Assembly: GCF_026167665.1 (NCBI RefSeq)
Contig: NZ_CP098740.1
Coordinates: 4,464,001 to 4,528,000 of the forward strand
Reading direction: 5' to 3'
Length of the DNA: 64,000 nt
Origin: Streptomyces drozdowiczii
Lineage (GTDB): Bacteria; Actinomycetota; Actinomycetes; Streptomycetales; Streptomycetaceae
This document shows, in pieces, positions 35,398 to 42,908 of this stretch (the first letter of the stretch is position 1; each line of letters begins with the position of its first letter). The position numbers were made by a program, and so were the translations under genes. The notes under the pieces are model-generated. The model did not search any database, was not told where the DNA came from, and saw only the letters and a list, made by a program, of their open reading frames with translations.

Positions 35398-37116
35398 ATG
35401 CGATCCACGGTGTCGGACAGCTCCGGAAACCCGGAGTACGGCCAGGAGACGGAGTACGGGACGGTCCCGGTACGGGAATGGGTCGGCCCGGGCGGAGCGG
35501 GCAGCGTCACGGACGCGTGGGCGGCGGGCGCCGCGGCGGACGAGCCGCCGGTCGCCGAGGGGCTGCCGGTGCGGGGCGCGACCCCGGCCGCGCCCCGCGC
35601 GCCCGAGCCACCTCCCCTCTTCAGGCCCGTGTCGGTCTCGGTGCCCTCGGACGAGGAGGTGGTGGTGCAGGTCGGGGAGCCGGCGGAGCCGGACGCTTCG
35701 GAGGGCGGTGACGACACCGATTCCGTCGTCGATCTGGTGCTCGATCTCCCGTCGGGGGAGGAGGACCGCGGGGCCTCGCTGGGGGCCACCTCGGCTTCGG
35801 TGTCGGTGCCGGTCGAGGCTCGCCCGGAGGAGCCGCAGGACGCGGAGCCCGAGGACGCGCGCCCTGCGGAGGCGGTCGCGCCGGAGCCCGTGAAGGACGC
35901 CGCGCCCGTGGAAGCCGCGCCCCTCGTGGAGGCTCCCCGCCCCGAGCCCGCCCTCGCCCTCGCCGGGGCGCGTGTGCCCGGGCCGCCCGACCCGGTCCGG
36001 GACAGCGGCCGGCACCAGGCGGTCATCGCCAACGAGCGCACCGCCTCCATCCCCGTGCACCTCCTCTTCCGCGAGGACCGGCGCACCGGGGCCGCCGCCG
36101 TGCCGCCCGCCGTCGTGCGGCCGGGCGGGGGCGACCCCGGGGCCGGGGTGCGGCGGCCGCCCGTGCCGAGGACGCCGCAGGTGCGGCCCTCGACCCGGCC
36201 CGCCCCCGAAGCCGACCCCCGGCTGCGCGAGCGGCCCGGGCCCGCGCTGCCCGGCTGGGCCGCGCTGCTCACCGGCTTCGGCGGGGTCGCGGCGGCCGGC
36301 GCGGTGCTGTGGTGGACGGGCGTGGTCCCGGCCTCGGTGCTCGCCCGGGTCGGGCTCGGGCCGCGTCCGTACGAAGGGCTGCCCACCGGCGCCTGGGCGG
36401 CGCTCGTCTTCCTGGCGGCCGTCGTGCTCTTCGCGCTCGGCGGCCTCGGCAGGGGACGGGTCGGGCACGCCTGGGTGCTCACGCTCTTCGGGCAGTACCG
36501 GGGCAGCGTCCGGCGCACCGGCCTGGTGTGGGTCAGCCCGCTGCTGCTGCGCCGCCGGATCGACGTACGGCTGCGGCACTGGCGCAGCGAGCCGCTGCCC
36601 GCCGTGGACGCGAACGGCACGGCGCTGCGGGTCGTCGTCCAGGTGGTGTGGCGGGTCAAGGACACCGTGCGGGCGGCGCTCGGGATCGAGGACCACGAGG
36701 CGTATCTGCGCGAGCAGGTCGAGGCCGCGATGGCCCGGGTCCTGTCCCAGCTGCCCGCCGACGCCTTCCACGAGGACGCGCACACCCTGCGCAACGCGGA
36801 GGCGGTCGGCGACGCGCTGACCCGGATGCTGAAGGCGGACTGCGAGCCGGTCGGCGTCGAGGTGTACTCGGCCCAGCCGACCGGGATCGAGTACGCGCCG
36901 GAGGTGGCGGCGGCCATGCAGCGGCGCCGGATCGCGGCGATCGACGCGCGGCACCGGGACAGCGTGCTGACCTCGGTGGTGGACGCGGTGGACGACACCG
37001 TCAGCCGGCTCACCGAACGGGGCCTCGTGGAGTTGGACGACTACGAACGGAAGGCGCTGGTCAAGGACTTGACGGTGGCCTTCTACACCGGGCGAACCGG
37101 GGGCGACGGCAACTGA
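35398..37116 (+). CDS. SPFH/Band-7 domain protein with long acidic N-terminus
   Basis: ATG 35398 has GGAGG six bases upstream; ATG 35383 is a weaker alternative. The 572-residue protein starts with ~280 disordered, Pro/Glu-rich residues. Two hydrophobic segments (LPGWAALLTGFGGVAAAGAV and AWAALVFLAAVVLFALGGLG) follow. The SPFH domain includes GLVWVSPLLLRRRIDVRLRH, ALRVVVQVVWRVKDTVRAAL and VGVEVYSAQPTGIEYAPEVA. SPFH proteins assemble on membranes as scaffolds. The long acidic extension is unusual relative to short bacterial stomatins and common in actinobacterial versions. No partner NfeD-like gene is adjacent. Confidence 0.85.
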   Translation: MRSTVSDSSGNPEYGQETEYGTVPVREWVGPGGAGSVTDAWAAGAAADEPPVAEGLPVRGATPAAPRAPEPPPLFRPVSVSVPSDEEVVVQVGEPAEPDASEGGDDTDSVVDLVLDLPSGEEDRGASLGATSASVSVPVEARPEEPQDAEPEDARPAEAVAPEPVKDAAPVEAAPLVEAPRPEPALALAGARVPGPPDPVRDSGRHQAVIANERTASIPVHLLFREDRRTGAAAVPPAVVRPGGGDPGAGVRRPPVPRTPQVRPSTRPAPEADPRLRERPGPALPGWAALLTGFGGVAAAGAVLWWTGVVPASVLARVGLGPRPYEGLPTGAWAALVFLAAVVLFALGGLGRGRVGHAWVLTLFGQYRGSVRRTGLVWVSPLLLRRRIDVRLRHWRSEPLPAVDANGTALRVVVQVVWRVKDTVRAALGIEDHEAYLREQVEAAMARVLSQLPADAFHEDAHTLRNAEAVGDALTRMLKADCEPVGVEVYSAQPTGIEYAPEVAAAMQRRRIAAIDARHRDSVLTSVVDAVDDTVSRLTERGLVELDDYERKALVKDLTVAFYTGRTGGDGN

Positions 37117-37160
37117 GGAGGCGTGGGGGAGGTTCCGGAGCAACCGGAATACCGCGCTCA

Positions 37161-37212
37161 TTGGTCTGGACATGGTCAAGGCACGGCAATAATCTAAGCC
37201 TTGGTCTAGACC
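37161..37212 (+). promoter_or_regulatory. DasR-like direct repeats and promoter of the chitin-binding LPMO gene
   Basis: TTGGTCTGGAC (37161-37171) and TTGGTCTAGACC (37201-37212) resemble the TGGTCTAGACCA-type repeats that Streptomyces chitinase promoters use for DasR control. A fitting promoter overlaps: TGGACA (37167-37172), 17 bp, TAATCT (37190-37195). The sites therefore flank or cover -35 and the start region, as expected for repression relieved by glucosamine-6-phosphate. DasR identity is inferred from motif similarity. Confidence 0.7.
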
Positions 37213-37281
37213 GCAGAACGCGCGTACGCAGCAGTGCTCATGGAATCCCCACTCCCCCCACGATCCGAGGAGCGACATCAC

Positions 37282-37872
37282 ATGCGTATGAAGGCAAGCG
37301 CGGCCCTGGTCGGTCTCGCGGTAGCGGGCGTCTCGATGTTCGCGACGAGCAGCGCCAGCAGCCACGGCTACACGGACAACCCGATCAGCCGTCAGAAGCT
37401 GTGTGCCAACGGCACGGTGACCGGCTGCGGCAACATCCAGTGGGAGCCGCAGAGCGTCGAGGGCCCCAAGGGCTTCCCGGCCGCCGGTCCGGCCGACGGC
37501 AAGATCTGCTCCGGCGGCCACGGCGAGTTCGCCCAGCTGGACGACCCGCGCGGCGGCAACTGGCCCGCCACCAAGGTGACCGCTGGTCAGGGCTTCAGCT
37601 TCCGCTGGCAGTTCACCGCCCGGCACGCCACGACGGACTTCCGCTACTACATCACCAAGAACGGCTGGGACCCCACCAAGCCGCTCACCCGGGCCGACCT
37701 GGAGCCGCAGCCCTTCATGACGGTGCCGTACAACAACCAGCAGCCCCCGGCGACGCTGACCCAGCAGGGCACCATCCCGACCCAGAAGTCCGGGAAGCAC
37801 ATCATCCTGAGCGTCTGGAACATCGCGGACACGGCCAACGCGTTCTACGCGTGCTCGGACGTGCAGTTCTGA
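37282..37872 (+). CDS. AA10 lytic polysaccharide monooxygenase (chitin-binding protein)
   Basis: The 196-residue preprotein has a signal peptide (ALVGLAVAGVSMFATSSASS) whose cleavage would expose His as residue 1 (HGYTDNPISRQKLCAN), the copper histidine-brace residue. The core contains IQWEPQSVEGPKGFP, KICSGGHGEFAQLDDP, SFRWQFTARHATTDFRYYIT with the second brace His, and the terminal NAFYACSDVQF. Length and Cys pattern fit single-domain AA10/CBM33 enzymes such as CHB-type proteins, which oxidatively cleave chitin. DasR-like sites upstream agree with chitin induction. A strong terminator follows. Confidence 0.93.
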   Translation: MRMKASAALVGLAVAGVSMFATSSASSHGYTDNPISRQKLCANGTVTGCGNIQWEPQSVEGPKGFPAAGPADGKICSGGHGEFAQLDDPRGGNWPATKVTAGQGFSFRWQFTARHATTDFRYYITKNGWDPTKPLTRADLEPQPFMTVPYNNQQPPATLTQQGTIPTQKSGKHIILSVWNIADTANAFYACSDVQF

Positions 37873-37899
37873 CGTGCGGTTCTGACGTGCGGTTCTGAC
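37861..37899. repeat. three tandem 13-bp units at the LPMO stop codon
   Basis: GTGCAGTTCTGAC is followed by two copies of GTGCGGTTCTGAC. The first unit encodes the last three residues and stop of the LPMO gene; the next two are untranslated copies of the same segment, i.e. a recent tandem duplication. Confidence 0.85.
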
Positions 37900-37905
37900 G
37901 CGGCG

Positions 37906-37936
37906 AACCCCGGGGAGCCCAAGGCTCCCCGGGGTT
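37906..37936. terminator. bidirectional terminator between LPMO and MFS genes
   Basis: AACCCCGGGGAGCC and GGCTCCCCGGGGTT form a perfect 14-bp stem with a CAA loop, placed between convergent genes. Confidence 0.9.
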
Positions 37937-37954
37937 TCGCCGTGCCGGCACGGT

Positions 37955-39493
37955 TCAGACCTGGGCGGCCGGGACCGGAGCCGCGGCCGGCGCTTCGGCG
38001 GCCGGCGCCGTCCGGGTCGCCCGGCGCAGCAGGGTCGCCGCGAGCACCGCACCGGTCAGCAGGATCAGGGACCCGGTCACCGACGCGTACCGCATGCTGT
38101 GGACGAAGGCGTCCCGGCCGATCGCGATCAGGGACTCGTCGCCGGTGGCCAGCGCGCCCGGCAGGGTCTTGCGGGCGACCTCGGGGGCGGCGGCGGGCAT
38201 GTCCGCCCGGTAGACCGCGGTGGCGACGGCGCCCAGGAGCGCCATGCCCAGCGCCCCGCCGAACTCCTGCCCGGTCTCCAGGAGCGAGGCGGCCGAGCCG
38301 GCCTTCTCCGGCGGGCTGACGGCCATGGCCATGTCCGAGACGAGCGCCATCACCGCGACGATGCCGCTGCTCATCACGGCCGAGCCGATCAGCAGCAGGA
38401 CCAGTGAATCGGTCCCGGCCAGCGTGAAGACCCCGAAGCCCGCCGCGCCGACGGTGAACCCGCCGCAGACCACGTACGCCCGCTGCACCCGCTGGGCGAG
38501 CGCGGTCGCCGCGGGCGCCGCCGCGCCCACCGCCAGGGACGGGGCGAGGCTCCACAGCGCGGCCTCCATCGTGCTCATGCCGAGCACCGACTGAAGGTAC
38601 TGCGTGGTGAAGAAGGCCGAGCCCATCATCGCGAAGGCGGCCAGCGCGTTGAGCCCGATCCCCGTGCCGAAGCCCCGGCCCCGGAATAGCTCCCGGCTGA
38701 TCATCGCGTCGGAGCGGGTGCGCTGCCGGTGGACGAACACCCAGCCGACGGCCAGCCCGGCGGCGATCACCGAGGCCCAGGCGATGTCGAACCCGTGGGC
38801 GGCGCTCTCCTTGATGCCGTAGACCACCGGCAGTACCGCGCCCATGGAGAGCGGGACGCTCAGGAAGTCGAAGCGGCCCGGGTCCGGGTCCTTGAACTCC
38901 GGGACCAGCAGCGGCACGAGCACCAGCAGCAGCACCATCGCGGGCACGTTGATCAGGAAGACCGAGCCCCACCAGAAGTGCTGGAGCATCACCCCGCTGA
39001 GCACCGAGCCGAGGGCAACCCCGCCGGCCATGGCGCCCGACCAGATGCCGATCGCCTTCGCCCGCTGCTGCTCGTTCCGGAACATGTTGCGCACGAGCCC
39101 GATCGTCGAGGGCATCAGCGTCGCGCCACCGATGCCGAGGACCGCCCGGGCAGCGATCAGCATCTCCGGGCTGTTCGCGTAGGCGGCGCAGACCGAGGCG
39201 GCGCCGAAGGCGAGCGCCCCGATCATCAGCAGCTTGCGGCGGCCGATGCGGTCGCCCAGGGAGCCCATCGTGATGAGGAGGCCGGCCAGGGCGAAGGCGT
39301 ACACGTCGAAGATCCACAGCTGCTGGGTCGCGCTGGGGGCGAGGTCCCGGTCGATGGAGGGGATCGCGAAGAAGAGGACGGAGACGTCCATCGAGACGAG
39401 GAGGAGGGGGAGGAGCAGGACCAGGAAGGCGGTCCACTCCCGACGTCCGGCGAGTGCGCCGGGGGCGGCGGTGGTGCTCGTGGGGTTCGTCAT
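37955..39493 (-). CDS. MFS drug/H+ antiporter, DHA2 (14-TMS) family
   Basis: The 512-residue protein has about 14 hydrophobic segments. The DHA2 signature includes LLVSMDVSVLFFAIPSIDRD near TM1, MGSLGDRIGRRKLLMIGALA (motif A) and a motif C-like region GIWSGAMAGGVALGSVLSGV. Such proteins export drugs, dyes or antibiotics. The start at ATG 39493 is only seven bases after a TACATT -10 box, suggesting leaderless mRNA. The promoter is overlaid by palindromic sequence typical of TetR-type control, but no TetR gene is adjacent. Confidence 0.9.
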   Translation of the reverse strand: MTNPTSTTAAPGALAGRREWTAFLVLLLPLLLVSMDVSVLFFAIPSIDRDLAPSATQQLWIFDVYAFALAGLLITMGSLGDRIGRRKLLMIGALAFGAASVCAAYANSPEMLIAARAVLGIGGATLMPSTIGLVRNMFRNEQQRAKAIGIWSGAMAGGVALGSVLSGVMLQHFWWGSVFLINVPAMVLLLVLVPLLVPEFKDPDPGRFDFLSVPLSMGAVLPVVYGIKESAAHGFDIAWASVIAAGLAVGWVFVHRQRTRSDAMISRELFRGRGFGTGIGLNALAAFAMMGSAFFTTQYLQSVLGMSTMEAALWSLAPSLAVGAAAPAATALAQRVQRAYVVCGGFTVGAAGFGVFTLAGTDSLVLLLIGSAVMSSGIVAVMALVSDMAMAVSPPEKAGSAASLLETGQEFGGALGMALLGAVATAVYRADMPAAAPEVARKTLPGALATGDESLIAIGRDAFVHSMRYASVTGSLILLTGAVLAATLLRRATRTAPAAEAPAAAPVPAAQV

Positions 39494-39496
39494 GCC

Positions 39497-39560
39497 AAGG
39501 AATGTACGGCTGTTTAAAACATCTGTCTAGTACGACTGTGTAAAACGTTCGTACATGACT
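39497..39560 (-). promoter_or_regulatory. promoter/operator of the MFS gene
   Basis: On the minus strand TAGACA and TACATT are spaced 17 bp and point at the MFS start. The plus strand shows the palindrome TGTTTAAAACA inside the promoter and, just upstream, the inverted pair GTACGA/TCGTAC, with a repeated GTACG-(G/A)CTGT block about 27 bp apart. This A/T-rich symmetric pattern looks like a repressor operator; the repressor is not encoded nearby. Confidence 0.55.
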
Positions 39561-39575
39561 GCGGGCAGCACAAAA

Positions 39576-39617
39576 CGCACGAGGCGGTCTCCGTGGATAC
39601 GGAAACCGCCTCGTGCG
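39576..39617 (-). terminator. intrinsic terminator after tRNA-Lys copy 2
   Basis: CGCACGAGGCGGT (39576-39588) pairs with ACCGCCTCGTGCG (39605-39617), a 13-bp stem with a further inner TCCGT/ACGGA pairing, 7 bp beyond the tRNA 3' end. Confidence 0.85.
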
Positions 39618-39624
39618 TTGTCTG

Positions 39625-39698
39625 TGCGCCGCCAGGGACTCGAACCCCGGACCCGCTGATTAAGAGTCAGCTGCTCTAACCAACTGAGCTAGCGGCGC
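39625..39698 (-). tRNA. tRNA-Lys (anticodon CUU), copy 2
   Basis: The 74 bases are identical to the tRNA at 33790-33863, including anticodon CTT and discriminator A. The first bases upstream are similar between copies; the terminators differ. Confidence 0.97.
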
Positions 39699-39760
39699 TT
39701 GCTGACGTGAAAATAATACCTGGTCCGGAGGGGTGCTGATGACCAGCCGCCCCGCCGGTC

Positions 39761-40519
39761 CTACAGGGCCAGCGAGAGCAGCATCGGGGCCGCGCGCCGG
39801 TTCAGCGTGTCCGCCGCCGCGCGCAGCCGGTGGGCGTCCTTCACCGGCATCGACAGTGCCAGGCAGCCCGCCGACGACCCGGCGGTCAGCGGCACCGCCG
39901 CGCACACCGTGCCGACCGCGTACTCCTGGAGGTCGAGCACCGGGACCGTGGCCGGCTGGCTGTCCAGTTTGGAGAAGAGGACCTTCTCGCTGGTGATCGT
40001 CCGCGAGGTCAGCCGGGGCGTCTTGTGCCGGGCGATGTGGTCGCGGCGGCCGTTCTGGTCGAGCTGCGTCAGCAGGCACTTGCCGATCGCCGAGGCGTGC
40101 GCCGCCGACCTGAAGTCCACCCACTCGTTGACGGCCGGGGTGAGCGGGCTGTCGGCGTACTGCGTGACGCGGATCTCGCCGTCGACGTACCGGCTGATGT
40201 AGACCGCCGCGCCGACCGAGTCGCGGAGCTGGGCCAGGGTCTGCTGGAGCTTGGACTCCAGGGCCTGGCGGCGGGCCGCGCCCGAGCCGAGGAGCAGCAG
40301 CGAGGCGCCGATGACATAGGCCCCGTCGGTGATCTGCTCGACGTAGCCCTCGCGGCGCAGCGTCAGCAGCAGGGAGGTGAGGTGGCCGGCGGGCAGCCCC
40401 GTCTCCCGGGAGAGCTGGGCCTCGGTGACCCCGCTGCCGTGCTTGGAGACCGTTTCTAGAACGCGAAGGGCGTACTGCACCGAGTGGAACGGCGCGGTCG
40501 GTTCGGGCTTCAACACCAC
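39761..40519 (-). CDS. IclR-family transcriptional regulator
   Basis: The 252-residue protein has an N-terminal winged helix (VQYALRVLETVSKHGSGVTE, then AQLSRETGLPAGHLTSLLLT) and the IclR effector domain (QQTLAQLRDSVGAAVYISRY, HASAIGKCLLTQLDQNGRRD, LQEYAVGTVCAAVPL). IclR regulators sense small organic molecules. It lies downstream of the ectoine-type transporter operon on the same strand with a hairpin and a perfect palindrome in the gap, so it may regulate itself or the transporter; the ligand is unknown. Confidence 0.88.
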   Translation of the reverse strand: MVLKPEPTAPFHSVQYALRVLETVSKHGSGVTEAQLSRETGLPAGHLTSLLLTLRREGYVEQITDGAYVIGASLLLLGSGAARRQALESKLQQTLAQLRDSVGAAVYISRYVDGEIRVTQYADSPLTPAVNEWVDFRSAAHASAIGKCLLTQLDQNGRRDHIARHKTPRLTSRTITSEKVLFSKLDSQPATVPVLDLQEYAVGTVCAAVPLTAGSSAGCLALSMPVKDAHRLRAAADTLNRRAAPMLLSLAL

Positions 40520-40622
40520 GGATTCCCCCTGCCAGTCGGGACCGCAGGCCGGTTCGCGGCCCCGGCCTCGCCCCCACGATAGCCGCCGACGGCCTGTTCA
40601 GGGGGGTGTGCGGCGGACTCGC

Positions 40623-40657
40623 GGGTGCGCCCCGCAGCTGTCAGCAGGGGCGCACCC
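40623..40657 (-). terminator. terminator after the ehu-type operon
   Basis: GGGTGCGCCCC (40623-40633) and GGGGCGCACCC (40647-40657) form a perfect 11-bp stem with a 13-base loop, 45 bp beyond the stop of the ATPase gene. Confidence 0.8.
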
Positions 40658-40658
40658 G

Positions 40659-40674
40659 TTTGGCATATGCCAAA
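40659..40674. promoter_or_regulatory. perfect 16-bp palindrome upstream of the IclR gene
   Basis: TTTGGCATATGCCAAA is a perfect palindrome lying 140 bp upstream of the IclR start, immediately next to the operon terminator. It is a plausible IclR autoregulatory operator or promoter element; no second copy was found near the ehu promoter. Confidence 0.45.
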
Positions 40675-40701
40675 GTCATGCGCGAGCGACGGATGCCGAG
40701 G

Positions 40702-41524
40702 TCACAGCACCGCGTTGAGGAATTCGCGCGTGCGTTCGTGCGAGGGATCGGAGAATATTTTCTCCGGCGAACCGGACTCCACGACCCGTCCCGCGTCGAA
40801 CATCAGCACCTTCTCCGAGACGTCCCGGGCGAAACTCATCTCGTGGGTCACGCAGAGCATCGTGATGTCGGTGTTCCGGGCGATGTCCGTCAGCAGCTCC
40901 AGCACCCCCGCCACCAGCTCCGGGTCCAGCGCGGAGGTCACCTCGTCCAGGAGCAGGATCTCCGGCTCCATCGCCAGCGCCCGGGCGATCGCGACCCGCT
41001 GCTGCTGCCCGCCGGACAGCTGCGAGGGGTGCGCGTCGACCTTGCCGGAGAGCCCGACGAGGTCCAGCAGCTCCCGGGCCCGGGCCTCCGCCTTGTCCCG
41101 GTCCATGCCGAGGACGTTGACGGGCGCCTCGGTGATGTTCTGGAGCACCTTCATGTTGGGGAAGAGGTTGAACTGCTGGAAGACCATGCCGATCTTCCGG
41201 CGGGCGGCGCGCAGGTGCTTCTCGGAGGCCGGCTTCAGCGAGCCGTCCGGCGCCCGGAGGTGCGTCAGCGGTTCGCCGTTGATCCAGATCACGCCGTCGC
41301 TGACCCGCTCCAGCGTCATCAGGAGGCGCAGGATCGTCGTCTTGCCCGAACCGCTGGGCCCGATCAGGGTGACGTGCTCGCCGCGCTCGACGGTGAAGTC
41401 CAGCTCGTCCAGGACCGTGTGGTCCCCGTAGCGCTTGACGACCTTGTCGAAGCGGACGAGCGGGTGCCCGACGTCCTCGGGGCCGTGGCCGCGTTCTTCT
41501 GCAGGGGGAGGGCTCAGTGGCCAA
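40702..41524 (-). CDS. ehuA: ectoine/amino-acid-type ABC transporter ATP-binding protein, start uncertain
   Basis: The protein has Walker A in HVTLIGPSGSGKTTILRLLM, Q-loop MVFQQFNLFPNMKVLQNI, signature HPSQLSGGQQQRVAIARALA, Walker B ILLLDEVTSALDPELVAGVL and switch His LCVTHEMSFA. It belongs to the polar amino acid (GlnQ/EhuA) class. The open frame has no ATG, GTG or TTG before Walker A. A TTG at 41524 overlapping the permease stop fits if one base is removed from the G5 run at 41504-41508, giving LATEPSPAEERGHG. I use that start and suspect a sequence error. It energises the two permeases encoded upstream. Confidence 0.82.
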
Positions 41525-42158
41525 GGCGCTTCTCCAGCTTCCTCATCAGGAGGGACGTGGGGTAGCTCGCGACCAGGAAGATCAGGCCGGCGAGCGTGAA
41601 CACCTCGGTGTAGACGAAGTGCTTTGTGCCGTAGTCGCGTGCCTGGAAGACCATCTCGTGCACGGTGATCACGGCGAGGAAGGGCGTCTCCTTGAACATC
41701 GAGATCGCGTAGTTGCCCAGCGCGGGCACCACGTTGCGCACGGCCTGCGGCAGGATCACCGCCTGCCAGGTCCGCCGGGGCGTCAGCGACAGCGCCCGGC
41801 ACGCCTCCCACTGCCCCTTCGGCACGGCGTCGATCCCGGCGCGGTACACCTCGGAGGTGTACGTGGCGTAGTGGACGCCCAGCACCACGATGCCGACGGT
41901 CAGCGGCTCCACGGAGGTGAACAGCGCCGCCGCGCCCACGAGTTGCACGATCAGCGGGGTGGAGCGGATGAACTCCATCACCGCCTTCACGGGCACCGTC
42001 ACCAGTCGGCTCGGAGCCCGCCCGGCGACCGCGATGGCCAGCCCGAGCACGGCCGCGACCAGGGTGCCGAACACCGTGGCCAGCAGGGTCGTCCAGAACC
42101 CGTCGAGGAGCAGGGGGAACGCGTCGCCGACGGCGCCCCAGTCGAAGTCCTTGGTCAC
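41514..42158 (-). CDS. ehuD: ectoine-type ABC transporter permease
   Basis: The 214-residue protein has about five membrane helices of the HisM/GlnP type, with the EAA-like loop QWEACRALSLTPRRTWQAVI contacting the ATPase. GTG 42158 overlaps the stop of the preceding permease gene (GTGA). Substrate assignment to ectoine/hydroxyectoine rests on the whole four-gene set and the adjacent EutA-like gene; a general polar amino acid uptake role is the alternative. Confidence 0.82.
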   Translation of the reverse strand: MTKDFDWGAVGDAFPLLLDGFWTTLLATVFGTLVAAVLGLAIAVAGRAPSRLVTVPVKAVMEFIRSTPLIVQLVGAAALFTSVEPLTVGIVVLGVHYATYTSEVYRAGIDAVPKGQWEACRALSLTPRRTWQAVILPQAVRNVVPALGNYAISMFKETPFLAVITVHEMVFQARDYGTKHFVYTEVFTLAGLIFLVASYPTSLLMRKLEKRLGH

Positions 42159-42889
42159 CGGGCACCTCCGGCCTGGGCGGCGGACACGGCGCTACGGCTC
42201 TTCAGCAGGCTCTTCCCGCCCGCCGCGAGACCGAGCCGCCGCTTGGCGGAGCGCTCCAGCAGGTTCATGAGCAGGGTCAGGGCGTAGGCCAGGACGAAGT
42301 AGCAGACCAGCAGCGTCGCGTACGCGGTGAGGGTCTCGCCGGTACGGCTGCGCAGCTTCTCGATGGCGGTCATCAGGTCCGCCGCCGAGATCAGCCACAG
42401 CAGCGGCGTCGCCTTCAGCAGCTGGATCAGCAGGTTGGTGAACGACGGGATCATCTGCACCCACGCCTGCGGCAGGATCACCTTGCGCATCCGGTGCAGC
42501 GGCGACATGTTCAGCGCGAGCGCCGCCTCGTACTGCCCGCGCGGTACGGAGTTGACCGCGCCGCGCACCACTTCGGCGCCGTACGCCCCGTAGTTGAGGC
42601 CGAACGCCAGCACCCCGCAGACCAGCGGCGTCAGTTCGTACCCGGTCAGCTGCGGCATCGCGTAGTACAGCCAGAACAGCTGGACGTACAGCGAGGTGCC
42701 GCGGAAGAACTCCACGACCACGCGGGAGACCCCGCGCGACAGCATGAGCCGGCTGAGCGACATCAGGCCGAGGACGAACGACAGGACCAGCGCCGCCAGG
42801 GCGCCGAACACCGTGGCCTCCAGGGTCACCCACAGGCCGGACCGCAGCTGCGGCAGATCGTCGGCGAAGGCCGAGAAGAAATCATTCAT
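42155..42889 (-). CDS. ehuC: ectoine-type ABC transporter permease
   Basis: The 244-residue protein has the HisQ/GlnP fold: LWVTLEATVFGALAALVLSF, VVEFFRGTSLYVQLFWLYYA, and the EAA loop QYEAALALNMSPLHRMRKVI. It forms the heterodimeric channel with the next permease. Translation is coupled through a GTGA overlap. It follows the binding-protein gene by 19 bp. Confidence 0.83.
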   Translation of the reverse strand: MNDFFSAFADDLPQLRSGLWVTLEATVFGALAALVLSFVLGLMSLSRLMLSRGVSRVVVEFFRGTSLYVQLFWLYYAMPQLTGYELTPLVCGVLAFGLNYGAYGAEVVRGAVNSVPRGQYEAALALNMSPLHRMRKVILPQAWVQMIPSFTNLLIQLLKATPLLWLISAADLMTAIEKLRSRTGETLTAYATLLVCYFVLAYALTLLMNLLERSAKRRLGLAAGGKSLLKSRSAVSAAQAGGAR

Positions 42890-42908
42890 GCGGTGGGCCC
42901 CGTCCCTG

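Noticed and set aside
40702..42165. single permease-ATPase fusion protein in the ehu operon
   Set aside because: The permease frame ends at 41514 with a complete C-terminus, and the upstream part of the ATPase frame is shadow sequence; two separate proteins are expected for this transporter class.
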